Assembly (NCBI GenBank): GCA_026987255.1
Contig: JALSNA010000499.1
Span: forward strand, 1-5,254
Direction of reading: 5' to 3'
DNA length: 5,254 nucleotides
DNA from: Hyphomicrobiales bacterium
Lineage (GTDB): Bacteria > Pseudomonadota > Alphaproteobacteria > Rhizobiales > Aestuariivirgaceae
This document shows, piece after piece, positions 1-5,254 of the stretch (position 1 is the first letter of the stretch; every line of letters begins with the position of its first letter). The translations under genes were made by a program, and so were the position numbers. The notes beneath the pieces were generated by a model that was not told where the DNA came from, ran no database searches, and was given only the letters and a program-made list of their open reading frames with translations.

Positions 1-325
1 GCGAATGCTGGCGCTCACGTTATTGGCCTATACTTCGGATGTCCATGGCGGTATCTATCTAATTGAGGAACCTGAAAATGGCATCCATCCTCGTGCCGTG
101 GAAACCGTTTATCAAGCGCTGTCGTCAGTCTATGACGCTCAGGTGCTGATTGCTACGCATTCGCCGGTGATTCTTAGTATGGCAAATCTCAATGATTTAC
201 TGTGTTTTGCCCGTGACCCAAATGGGGCAACGGATGTCATTTCTGGAAATGAGCACCCAAGTCTAAAGAAGTGGAAAGGAACCCTTGATCTGTCGAGTTT
301 GTTTGCGGCGGGGGTACTTGGATGA
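1..325 (+). CDS. AAA/ABC-type ATPase, C-terminal fragment (5' end outside window)
   Basis: This is the last 107 codons of a P-loop ATPase of the SMC/OLD-like AAA class. The first complete codon is bases 2-4 (Arg), and the frame is open to the window edge, so the ATG at 5 is internal rather than a start. Counting from that Met, residues 17-29 (IYLIEEPENGIHP) are a Walker B strand with the E21-E22 pair (bases 65-70) followed by the usual D-loop-like segment. Residues 50-54 (ATHSP) are the H-loop or switch histidine (His codon 158-160). The Walker A motif and the signature motif must lie upstream; the opening RMLALTLLAY looks like the helix just after the signature loop. The tail, DLSSLFAAGVLG, resembles ends I recall from ATPases paired with TOPRIM-like partners. 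The stop overlaps the next gene's start (ATGA), so the two are probably co-translated. Family members power defence or DNA-repair complexes by ATP binding and hydrolysis. The class call is solid; the specific system is inferred. Base composition is near 50% GC, unlike the right half of the window. Confidence 0.88.
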   Translation, partial: RMLALTLLAYTSDVHGGIYLIEEPENGIHPRAVETVYQALSSVYDAQVLIATHSPVILSMANLNDLLCFARDPNGATDVISGNEHPSLKKWKGTLDLSSLFAAGVLG

Positions 326-1011
326 CCCGATTGGTGTGTGTAGTGGCGGACAAGAATATTGAGGCCGCAGTGTCAGCCCTCCTTGAGTCTCGCCGGCCTG
401 CACTGGGTTTACCGGACTTCTGCCTAAAGAAAATCGTGGTTCATCCAGGACGTGATCCAGGTTGCTACCACAAAGGAGCTGATTTCTTGAGGGGGTTAAT
501 GGGAACTGATGACTGCCGTGGGTTACTCGTTTTCGATCAGGATTGGCAGGGAAACCCGCACGCAACGGCAGTTGATACAGAAACGGCGGTTCAAGAACAC
601 TTTGCACGCCTCGGGATTGCCGGACGTGCAGAGGTTGTGGTTATTGAGCCGGAAATCGAGGCTTGGGTTTGGAGCAGCTCACCGCATGTTGGGCAAGTGC
701 TTGGATGGGATGGCAATCACGCAACTTTACGTAATTGGCTCTCCGAACAAGGACTCTGGCCCGATGATGCCCCCAAGCCACCCGATCCGAAAGCGGCTGT
801 AGAGGCGGTTTTGTCAAAACAGCGGATTCCGCGATCATCCGCGCTCTATCGTAAACTTGCCCAGAAAGTCAGCCTAAAAGGATGCCAAGATGCCGCCTTT
901 CTACGGTTTCGGGAACTTTTGAGGCGTCAATTGGCAGAAAACAATCCTGACACACCCGTCCCTTATGGGCCTGGAATTACAGGTGGATCCCCGGGTCAGG
1001 ATCGAGGATGA
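322..1011 (+). CDS. TOPRIM-like protein, DUF4276/Mad4-like partner of the AAA ATPase
   Basis: A 229-residue soluble protein with no signal peptide or membrane segment. The N-terminus (TRLVCVVADKNIEAAV) is a beta strand then a helix, where TOPRIM-type folds carry their first acidic residue; here E14 is the candidate and the usual EG is missing. Residues 67-75 (GLLVFDQDW) form a strand ending in a DxD pair, D72 and D74, the typical TOPRIM metal site. Residues 109-117 (EPEIEAWVW) match the E-x-E-A-W/L segment of DUF4276/RloB-like proteins. The helical C-terminal part (about 155-205) has an S-ALYRKLAQKVSLKGC pattern also seen in that group. The start is the ATG overlapping the ATPase stop, with a weak G-run at 310-314 seven bases ahead, which suggests translational coupling. 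As known for related pairs, such proteins act as nucleases or effectors controlled by the ATPase; that role here is inference. The last 15-20 residues are encoded by repeat-like DNA and are probably not native. It could equally be a stand-alone pair of unknown role. Confidence 0.72.
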   Translation: MTRLVCVVADKNIEAAVSALLESRRPALGLPDFCLKKIVVHPGRDPGCYHKGADFLRGLMGTDDCRGLLVFDQDWQGNPHATAVDTETAVQEHFARLGIAGRAEVVVIEPEIEAWVWSSSPHVGQVLGWDGNHATLRNWLSEQGLWPDDAPKPPDPKAAVEAVLSKQRIPRSSALYRKLAQKVSLKGCQDAAFLRFRELLRRQLAENNPDTPVPYGPGITGGSPGQDRG

Positions 1012-1020
1012 CAGAGAGGG
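984..1020 (+). repeat. Decayed copy of the palindromic repeat, overlapping the TOPRIM-like gene's stop
   Basis: The stretch starts TGGATCCCCGGGTCAGG, passes GGATGACAG and continues GAGGGGG, matching the layout of the better copies at 1172 and 1494 (TGGAT, inverted core, ATGACG, then GGAGAGGGGG). Bases 987-993 can pair with 1003-1009, with one C-A mismatch. The stop codon of the upstream gene (TGA at 1009-1011) is the TGA inside the repeat's ATGAC end, so the repeat ended or re-ended that reading frame. Confidence 0.6.
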
Positions 1021-1047
1021 GGCAGCAGGGCGCATAAACAAACCGAT

Positions 1048-1100
1048 TGCCAGAAGGGATCGTATCTCTTGGCGGGAAGCGGATGCAATCCCTTCCGGCA
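1048..1100. repeat. 13-bp imperfect inverted repeat with 27-base loop
   Basis: The arm TGCCAGAAGGGAT (1048-1060) pairs with ATCCCTTCCGGCA (1088-1100) with a single A-C mismatch. The loop contains CTTGGCGGGAAGC (1068-1080), which recurs exactly at 1406-1418. It belongs to the same repeat mosaic as its neighbours. Confidence 0.7.
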
Positions 1101-1110
1101 GCTCCTCCCC

Positions 1111-1141
1111 CGTCATGCCCGGGCGCAGACCCGGGCATCCA
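1111..1141 (-). repeat. Palindromic repeat core, inverted copy
   Basis: Read on the minus strand this is TGGATGCCCGGGTC followed by a short loop and CCCGGGCATGACG, the classic alphaproteobacterial interspersed palindrome. The arms ATGCCCGGG (1115-1123) and CCCGGGCAT (1130-1138) are perfectly complementary around a six-base loop. It lies in the opposite orientation to the copies at 1172 and 1494. The minus-strand continuation (GGAGCTGCCGGAAGGGATTGCATCC, spanning about 1081-1105) resembles the tails of those copies, so the repeated unit is longer than the palindrome. Confidence 0.75.
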
Positions 1142-1171
1142 GACGAAGGCGGGCGCAAGAATGCGTGGCCC

Positions 1172-1249
1172 TGGATTGCCGGATCAAGTCCAGCAATGAC
1201 GCGGAGAAGAGACTGCCGCCCTCGCGGAAAGGGGTTGCAATCCCCTCCC
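1172..1249 (+). repeat. 78-bp composite palindromic repeat, copy 1
   Basis: This aligns without gaps to 1494-1571, with 63 of 78 positions identical and only one difference in the first 36. It starts TGGATTGCCGGATCAAG; its core arms 1175-1183 and 1189-1197 pair with one mismatch (A at 1192 where the other copy has G). The core is followed by a purine-rich GGAGAAGAG stretch, CTGCC, and a G-run/C-run tail ending CCCCTCCC. Confidence 0.85.
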
Positions 1250-1266
1250 GGTGCCCCTCCCCCCTG

Positions 1267-1293
1267 CCGGAAGGGGATTGCATCCCCTTCCGG
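1267..1293. repeat. Perfect 12-bp stem, 3-base loop hairpin
   Basis: CCGGAAGGGGAT (1267-1278) and ATCCCCTTCCGG (1282-1293) are exact reverse complements around TGC. It is the strongest short hairpin in the spacer. No T-run follows on either strand, so it is recorded as a repeat-derived hairpin rather than a terminator, although it may still slow or end transcription or protect RNA ends. Confidence 0.85.
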
Positions 1294-1345
1294 AACGTTT
1301 CAGGCCCTGGTGCCTTGCTGATGCGGGTGGAAACGTTCGGGAAGG
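1286..1345. repeat. 16-bp inverted repeat (one mismatch) with 28-base loop
   Basis: CCTTCCGGAACGTTTC (1286-1301) pairs with GAAACGTTCGGGAAGG (1330-1345), 15 of 16 positions. It shares bases 1286-1293 with the perfect hairpin at 1267-1293, so the two structures cannot form together. Confidence 0.75.
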
Positions 1346-1356
1346 AGTTGAAAACT

Positions 1357-1418
1357 GCTTCCCGCGAAGGCCCCCTCTTCAACGTCATTCCTGCGAAGAA
1401 AACTCCTTGGCGGGAAGC
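1357..1418. repeat. 14-bp inverted repeat (one mismatch) with 34-base loop
   Basis: GCTTCCCGCGAAGG (1357-1370) pairs with CCTTGGCGGGAAGC (1405-1418), 13 of 14 positions. The loop carries CGTCATTCCTGCGAAG (1383-1398), which looks like one arm of another common alphaproteobacterial palindrome in inverted orientation, without its partner arm. An alternative perfect 8-bp pairing exists between 1342-1349 and 1401-1408. Confidence 0.65.
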
Positions 1419-1493
1419 CTTTGCGGAGCTTGCAGACTTCAAGGATGCGCCACGGCAGGAAAAACGACCGCCAAAGGGCATTTCACCTCCGCA

Positions 1494-1571
1494 TGGATTG
1501 CCGGATCAAGTCCGGCAATGACGCGGAGAGGGGGCTGCCACCCCCGCGGGAAAAGGGCATACACCCCTCCC
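1494..1571 (+). repeat. 78-bp composite palindromic repeat, copy 2
   Basis: This is the better-preserved partner of 1172-1249. Its core is a perfect 9-bp stem, ATTGCCGGA (1497-1505) and TCCGGCAAT (1511-1519), around the loop TCAAG. It is followed by ATGACGCGGAGAGGGGG, CTGCC and a C-run/G-run tail. The tail can fold imperfectly (1546-1550 with 1569-1573). It ends about 60 bases from the pyc stop and is the hairpin nearest to pyc, so it is a plausible place for pyc transcript ends even though no T-run follows. Confidence 0.85.
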
Positions 1572-1629
1572 GCGCCGCGTTGCCCGGCCCCGGCTCCATT
1601 TGCCCATTTTCCGGCGCGCTATCCGCTGC

Positions 1630-4600
1630 TCACGCAAGCTCCATGAGCAGGTCCTTGGCGTCCACGCCTTGCCCCGGATGGACGAGGATGCGCGCCACCT
1701 CGCCGTTTGTCTCCGCGTGGATGGCGGTTTCCATCTTCATCGCCTCCAGGGTGCACAGCACATCCCCCGCCTTGACCTTCTGCCCCTCCTTGACCGCGAT
1801 GGTCGAGACCATGCCCGGCATGGGCGCGCCGATCTGCCCCGGATCGGCCGGATCGGCCTTCGGGTGCCGGTTCTCGTGCGCCTCCGATGCATGCACGGCC
1901 ACCATGGCGGTGCGCGGCGTGCCGTTGAGCTCGAAAAAGACCTTGCAATAGCCCTCCTCGTCCTCCTCGCCCGTGGCCAGGTAGCGGACATGCAGGCTCT
2001 TGCCCTTTTCCAGCTCCACCGAAATTTCCTCCCCCGGCTGCATCCCGTAGAAGAAATTGAACGTCGGCAGCGCCGCCACCGGCCCGTCATCCTTGCGCTT
2101 GATGGCATACTCGGTGAACACCTTGGGATACATCAGGTAGCTGAACAGCTCCTCGCGCGAGACCTCGCGCCCCACCGCCTCTTCCGCCTTGCCCTTCTCC
2201 GCCTCCAGGTCGGCCGGCGCAAGACCGGCTCCGGGGCGGCCGGTGAGCGGCTTTTCGCCCTTCAGGATCTTCTCCTGCAGGGCCTTCGGCCAGCCCCCCG
2301 GCGGCTGGCCCAGCTCGCCGCGGAACATGGCCACCACCGAATCGGGAAAGGCGATCTCCTTGTCCGGATCGAGCACATCCTGCGGCGTCAACCCGGCGGA
2401 GACCATCATCAGCGCCATGTCGCCCACCACCTTCGACGACGGCGTGACCTTGACGATGTCGCCGAACATCCGGTTGACCTCGGCATACATCCGCGCCACC
2501 TCGTGCCAGCGGTCGGCCAGCCCCAGGGCCCGCGCCTGCTCCTTCAGATTGGTGAACTGCCCGCCCGGCATCTCGTGCAGGTAGACCTCCGAGGCCCCCG
2601 AGCGCAGATCGGATTCAAAGCCCGCATAGCGCGCCCGCACCGCCTCCCAGTAATCGGAGAACTCGCGGATGGTGGCCGGATCGAGCCCGCTGTCGCGTCC
2701 GGTGTTGCGCAGCGCCTCGACGATGGAGCCCAGGTTGGGCTGGCTGGTCAGCCCCGACATCGAATCCATCGCCGCATCGGCCGCATCAACCCCCGCCTCC
2801 GCCGCCGCCAGCACCGAGGCGGCGGAAATCCCGGAGGTGTCGTGGGTATGGAAATGCACCGGCAGGCCGGTCTCCTCCTTCAGCGCCTTGACCAGGACGC
2901 GCGCCGCCGCCGGCTTGAGCAGCCCGGCCATGTCCTTGATCCCCAGGATATGGGTGCCCGCCGCCTTCAGCTCGCGCGCCATCTTCACATAATAGTCCAG
3001 GTCATACTTGGGCCGCGCCGGATCGAGGATGTCGCCGGTGTAGCACACCACCGCCTCGCAGATCTTGCCGGTCTCCAGCACCGTCTCCATGGAGACCTTC
3101 ATGTTCTCCACCCAGTTGAGCGAATCGAACACCCGGAACACGTCGATGCCGCTTTCCGCCGCCTGGCGCACGAAGCCCTGCACCACGTTGTCCGGATAGC
3201 TCGCATAGCCCACCGCGTTGGAGCCGCGCAAAAGCATCTGCAACAGCATGTTGGGCATGGCCTCGCGCAGCGCCCGCAGCCGCTCCCAGGGGCATTCGCG
3301 CAAGAAGCGCATGGCCACGTCGAAGGTCGCCCCGCCCCAGCATTCCATCGAGAACAGCCCCGGCAGCCGGTGCGCATAGGCCCTGGCCACCCGCGCCATG
3401 TCATGGCTGCGCATGCGCGTTGCCAGCAGCGACTGGTGCGCATCGCGCATCGAGGTATCGGTGAGCAGCAATCGCTTCTGCGCCAGCATCCATTGCGCCA
3501 CCGCCTCCGGCCCCTGCGCATCGAGAATGGCCTTGGCCGTGCCCTCGCCCGGCGGCGCGCCGGCGCCGTGGTGCGGCACCTTGATCAGCGGCAGGTGCTC
3601 CTTGGGCCTTGCCCGCCCTTCCACCTCCGGGTTGCCGTTGACGATCACCCCGGCGAGAAAGTTGAGCAGCCGGGTGGCGCGGTCGCGCCGCCTGGGCAGA
3701 TCGAACAGCTCCGGCGTTTCGTCGATGAAGCGCGTCGTGTAGGAGGCATCGCGGAACTTCGGATGATCCAGCAGGTTGAGCACGAAGGGAATGTTGGAGG
3801 CCACCCCGCGGATGCGGAACTCGCGCAAGCCCCGCTTCATGCGGTCGATGGCCTCGCCGGGCTCCTGCCCCCAGGCGGTGATCTTCACCAGCAGGCTGTC
3901 ATAATAGCGGGTGATCACCGCCCCGTTGTAGGCCGTGCCGCCATCGAGCCGGATGCCAAAGCCCGACGCCGAGCGATAGGCCGAGATGCGCCCGTAATCG
4001 GGCACGAAATTGTTCAGCGGATCTTCCGTCGTCACCCGGCATTGCAGGGCATGGCCGTTGAGCGTGATGTGCGCCTGATCCGGCACGAAGCAGCTTTGCG
4101 ATTCCCCGATCCTGGCCCCCTCGGCGATGCGAATCTGCGCCTTGACGATGTCGATGCCGGTGACCTCCTCGGTCACCGTATGCTCCACCTGGATGCGCGG
4201 GTTGACCTCGATGAAGTAGAACTCCCCCGTATCGGCGTCCATGAGGAATTCCACCGTCCCGGCGTTGACATAGCCCGCCGCCCGGCCGATCTTCAGCGCC
4301 GCCTCGCACAGACCGGCGCGCTGCGCATCGTCCAGATAGGGCGCCGGGGCGCGCTCCACCACCTTCTGATTGCGCCTTTGCACCGTGCAGTCGCGCTCGA
4401 ACAGATGCACCAGGTTGCCGTGGGCATCGCCCAGAAGCTGCACCTCCACGTGCCGGGCGCGCTCCACCAGCTTTTCCAGGTAGACCTCGTCGTTGCCGAA
4501 GGCATTGGCGGCCTCGCGGCGGCCCTCCAGCACGTTGTGTTCCAGCTCCTCCGCCGAGCGGATGATGCGCATGCCGCGCCCGCCGCCGCCCCAGCTTGCC

Positions 4601-5091
4601 TTGAGCATCACCGGATAGCCCACCTCTTCGGCCATCCGGCGCACCTGTTCCATGTCATCGGGCAGCACCCCGGTGGCCGGCATGACCGGCGCGCCGGACT
4701 TCAAGGCCAGATCGCGCGCCGAGACCTTGTTGCCCAGGGATCGCATGACCGAAGGCGGCGGCCCCACCCAGATCAACCCGGCCTCCATCACCGCCTCGGC
4801 GAACTCGGGGCTCTCCGAGAGAAAGCCATATCCCGGATGCACCGCATCGGCCCCCGATTCGCGCGCCACCCTGAGAATCTCGCCGATGCTCAGATAGGCC
4901 TTCACCGGCCCCATCTCGTGACCGACCAGATAGGCCTCGTCGGACTTGAAGCGATGCAGGGAAAGCATGTCCTCGTCGGCATAGATGGCGACGGTGGCAA
5001 TGCCCAGTTCGTTGGCCGCGCGCATGACGCGGATGGCGATTTCGCCGCGGTTGGCGACGAGCAGTTTGGTGATCTTGCCGGTGGCGGTCAC
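1630..5091 (-). CDS. pyc: Pyruvate carboxylase, single-chain biotin enzyme
   Basis: Cytoplasmic enzyme that converts pyruvate, bicarbonate and ATP to oxaloacetate, refilling the TCA cycle and feeding gluconeogenesis. At 1153 residues it is full length for the alpha4 type. Residues 1 to about 455 are the biotin carboxylase domain: glycine-rich ATP-grasp loop GGGGRGM (168-174), FERDCTVQRRNQK (231-243), EVNPRIQVEH (295-304) with E295 and R299, and R352. About 455-520 matches the allosteric/linker region (RRRDRATRLL, 467-476). The carboxyltransferase barrel follows, with DTSMRDAHQS (545-554, metal-binding D550), carbamylated-lysine candidate K719 in GIKDMAG, metal-binding H748 and H750 in HFHTHD, and T883 in VTPSSKVVGD. 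The biotinyl domain is C-terminal, with K1119 in EAMKM (codon 1737-1735). All expected residues are present. The start is GTG at 5091-5089, chosen because LLVANRGEIA follows at the usual distance and a good ribosome-binding site precedes it. The stop is TGA at 1632-1630. It stands alone here, convergent with the left gene pair. Acetyl-CoA activation is typical of the family, not shown here. Confidence 0.98.
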   Translation of the reverse strand: MTATGKITKLLVANRGEIAIRVMRAANELGIATVAIYADEDMLSLHRFKSDEAYLVGHEMGPVKAYLSIGEILRVARESGADAVHPGYGFLSESPEFAEAVMEAGLIWVGPPPSVMRSLGNKVSARDLALKSGAPVMPATGVLPDDMEQVRRMAEEVGYPVMLKASWGGGGRGMRIIRSAEELEHNVLEGRREAANAFGNDEVYLEKLVERARHVEVQLLGDAHGNLVHLFERDCTVQRRNQKVVERAPAPYLDDAQRAGLCEAALKIGRAAGYVNAGTVEFLMDADTGEFYFIEVNPRIQVEHTVTEEVTGIDIVKAQIRIAEGARIGESQSCFVPDQAHITLNGHALQCRVTTEDPLNNFVPDYGRISAYRSASGFGIRLDGGTAYNGAVITRYYDSLLVKITAWGQEPGEAIDRMKRGLREFRIRGVASNIPFVLNLLDHPKFRDASYTTRFIDETPELFDLPRRRDRATRLLNFLAGVIVNGNPEVEGRARPKEHLPLIKVPHHGAGAPPGEGTAKAILDAQGPEAVAQWMLAQKRLLLTDTSMRDAHQSLLATRMRSHDMARVARAYAHRLPGLFSMECWGGATFDVAMRFLRECPWERLRALREAMPNMLLQMLLRGSNAVGYASYPDNVVQGFVRQAAESGIDVFRVFDSLNWVENMKVSMETVLETGKICEAVVCYTGDILDPARPKYDLDYYVKMARELKAAGTHILGIKDMAGLLKPAAARVLVKALKEETGLPVHFHTHDTSGISAASVLAAAEAGVDAADAAMDSMSGLTSQPNLGSIVEALRNTGRDSGLDPATIREFSDYWEAVRARYAGFESDLRSGASEVYLHEMPGGQFTNLKEQARALGLADRWHEVARMYAEVNRMFGDIVKVTPSSKVVGDMALMMVSAGLTPQDVLDPDKEIAFPDSVVAMFRGELGQPPGGWPKALQEKILKGEKPLTGRPGAGLAPADLEAEKGKAEEAVGREVSREELFSYLMYPKVFTEYAIKRKDDGPVAALPTFNFFYGMQPGEEISVELEKGKSLHVRYLATGEEDEEGYCKVFFELNGTPRTAMVAVHASEAHENRHPKADPADPGQIGAPMPGMVSTIAVKEGQKVKAGDVLCTLEAMKMETAIHAETNGEVARILVHPGQGVDAKDLLMELA

Positions 5092-5098
5092 GGGACAA

Positions 5099-5103
5099 TC
5101 CTT
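5099..5103 (-). promoter_or_regulatory. Ribosome-binding site of pyc
   Basis: On the minus strand, AAGGA (within AGAAGAAGGATT) lies seven bases ahead of the GTG codon at 5091. This spacing supports GTG as the true start. Confidence 0.8.
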
Positions 5104-5254
5104 CTTCTGTGGCCGTCTGACAGCCCTCCCCTGCCGGAATTCCCGCCAGGGACATCAAGGGGCCGCCATGTCTGTTCAGAAGCAAGGAAATAAAGGATTT
5201 CACCCCCGCAAGCCAGTGGCAAAAGGCATCACACCCCACCCATCCGGCCGGAAG
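5104..5254. other. Upstream region of pyc with repeat fragments
   Basis: No gene is visible in this 151-base stretch. On the plus strand it carries an imperfect palindrome, CCTGCCGGAATTCCCGCCAGG (5130-5150; outer CCTG/CAGG and inner CGG pair), and two G-run/C-run motifs (5192-5209 and 5221-5241) related to those in the spacer at the other end of pyc. The pyc promoter should lie here or just beyond the window, but no convincing -35/-10 pair was found. Confidence 0.5.
5192..5241 (+). repeat. Two copies of a short AAAGG(N)CACCCC motif
   Basis: AAAGGATTTCACCCCCGC (5192-5209) and AAAAGGCATCACACCCCACC (5221-5240) match the tails of spacer copies such as AAAGGGCATTTCACCTCCGC (1473-1492) and AAAAGGGCATACACCCCTCC (1551-1570). 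All lie in the same plus orientation, so the family flanks pyc on both sides. Confidence 0.55.

Larger units (their letters stand above)
1012..1629. other. Convergent intergenic spacer packed with palindromic repeats
   Basis: This 618-base spacer separates the stop of the TOPRIM-like gene from the stop of pyc. Several open frames of 114-150 codons cross it, but their products are low-complexity Pro/Arg/Ser-rich, match no family I recognise, lie in competing frames, and translate repeat DNA. I therefore call it non-coding. It holds at least six hairpin-capable sequences (1048-1100, 1115-1138, 1175-1197, 1267-1293, 1286-1345, 1357-1418, 1497-1519, some mutually overlapping) and two long direct repeats. 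Because both flanking genes read into it, transcripts from both sides probably end here, but no hairpin is followed by a clear T-run, so no classic intrinsic terminator is called. Confidence 0.8.

Noticed and set aside
263..838. Minus-strand and alternate plus-strand frames inside the TOPRIM-like gene (such as 263-607, 509-802, 641-838)
   Set aside because: They are shadow frames: no ribosome-binding site was noted and no recognisable motif, and they overlap a frame with clear TOPRIM-like features.
1497..1519. Rho-independent terminator
   Set aside because: The 9-bp stem with a 5-base loop is good, but no U-run follows in either direction, and the same core occurs elsewhere as a dispersed repeat. 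It is kept as a repeat with possible terminator function.
1172..1571. CRISPR array from the two direct repeats
   Set aside because: There are only two long copies, 322 bases apart and 78 bases long, with internal palindromes, no regular spacers and no cas genes.
965..1646. Several 114-150-codon frames on both strands in the spacer
   Set aside because: They translate the palindromic repeats, overlap in competing frames, and give Pro/Arg/Ser-rich products with repeated segments such as DCRIKS and AGSSPAMTRR. These recurring peptides are the repeat unit translated, not protein domains.
1600..5193. A 1197-codon open reading frame on the plus strand opposite pyc
   Set aside because: It lies exactly codon-on-codon against pyc, so it is closed only where pyc would use TTA, CTA or TCA. 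The GC-biased pyc avoids those codons, which leaves the antisense frame open. Its product is a His/Arg/Leu-rich string without any recognisable domain, while the minus-strand protein has every pyruvate carboxylase motif.
5104..5254. Sigma-70 promoter for pyc on the minus strand
   Set aside because: TTGC-type hexamers and a TTTATT stretch are present, but no pair has 16-18-base spacing, so no promoter is called.

Overview
The window looks like part of a GC-rich alphaproteobacterial chromosome. Two things point there. The large gene on the right is a single-chain pyruvate carboxylase whose catalytic residues fall within a residue or so of my recalled numbering for the Rhizobium etli enzyme. The spacer beside it carries short palindromes of the TGGAT(N)CCGGRTCAAG(N)CCGG(N)ATGACG type, which are scattered through many alphaproteobacterial genomes. 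The genus cannot be named from this window.

Layout. Bases 1-325 (+) hold the C-terminal end of an AAA/ABC-type ATPase whose start lies outside the window. It overlaps by ATGA with a 229-residue TOPRIM-like gene at 322-1011 (+). The pair resembles the ATPase plus TOPRIM-like partners found in anti-phage systems (PARIS AriA/AriB, the Mad3/Mad4 pair of MADS, and OLD/DUF4276-type pairs). Bases 1012-1629 hold no credible gene; they are a mosaic of palindromic repeats. Bases 1630-5091 (-) are an intact pyc gene, convergent with the pair. Bases 5092-5254 are the pyc leader, with a good ribosome-binding site and, at the outer end, two more copies of a short motif also seen on the other side of pyc.

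How it fits together. The left gene pair is about 50% GC (60 of the first 120 bases), whereas a sample line inside pyc is 67% (40 of 60). I read this as an accessory, probably transferred, two-gene module set tail-to-tail against a core anaplerotic gene, with a repeat-packed spacer where they meet. The spacer can form at least six hairpins, and one decayed repeat copy supplies the stop codon of the TOPRIM-like gene. No functional link between the pair and pyc is visible.

No tRNA, rRNA, CRISPR array, transposase or riboswitch was recognised. Promoters could not be called with confidence.
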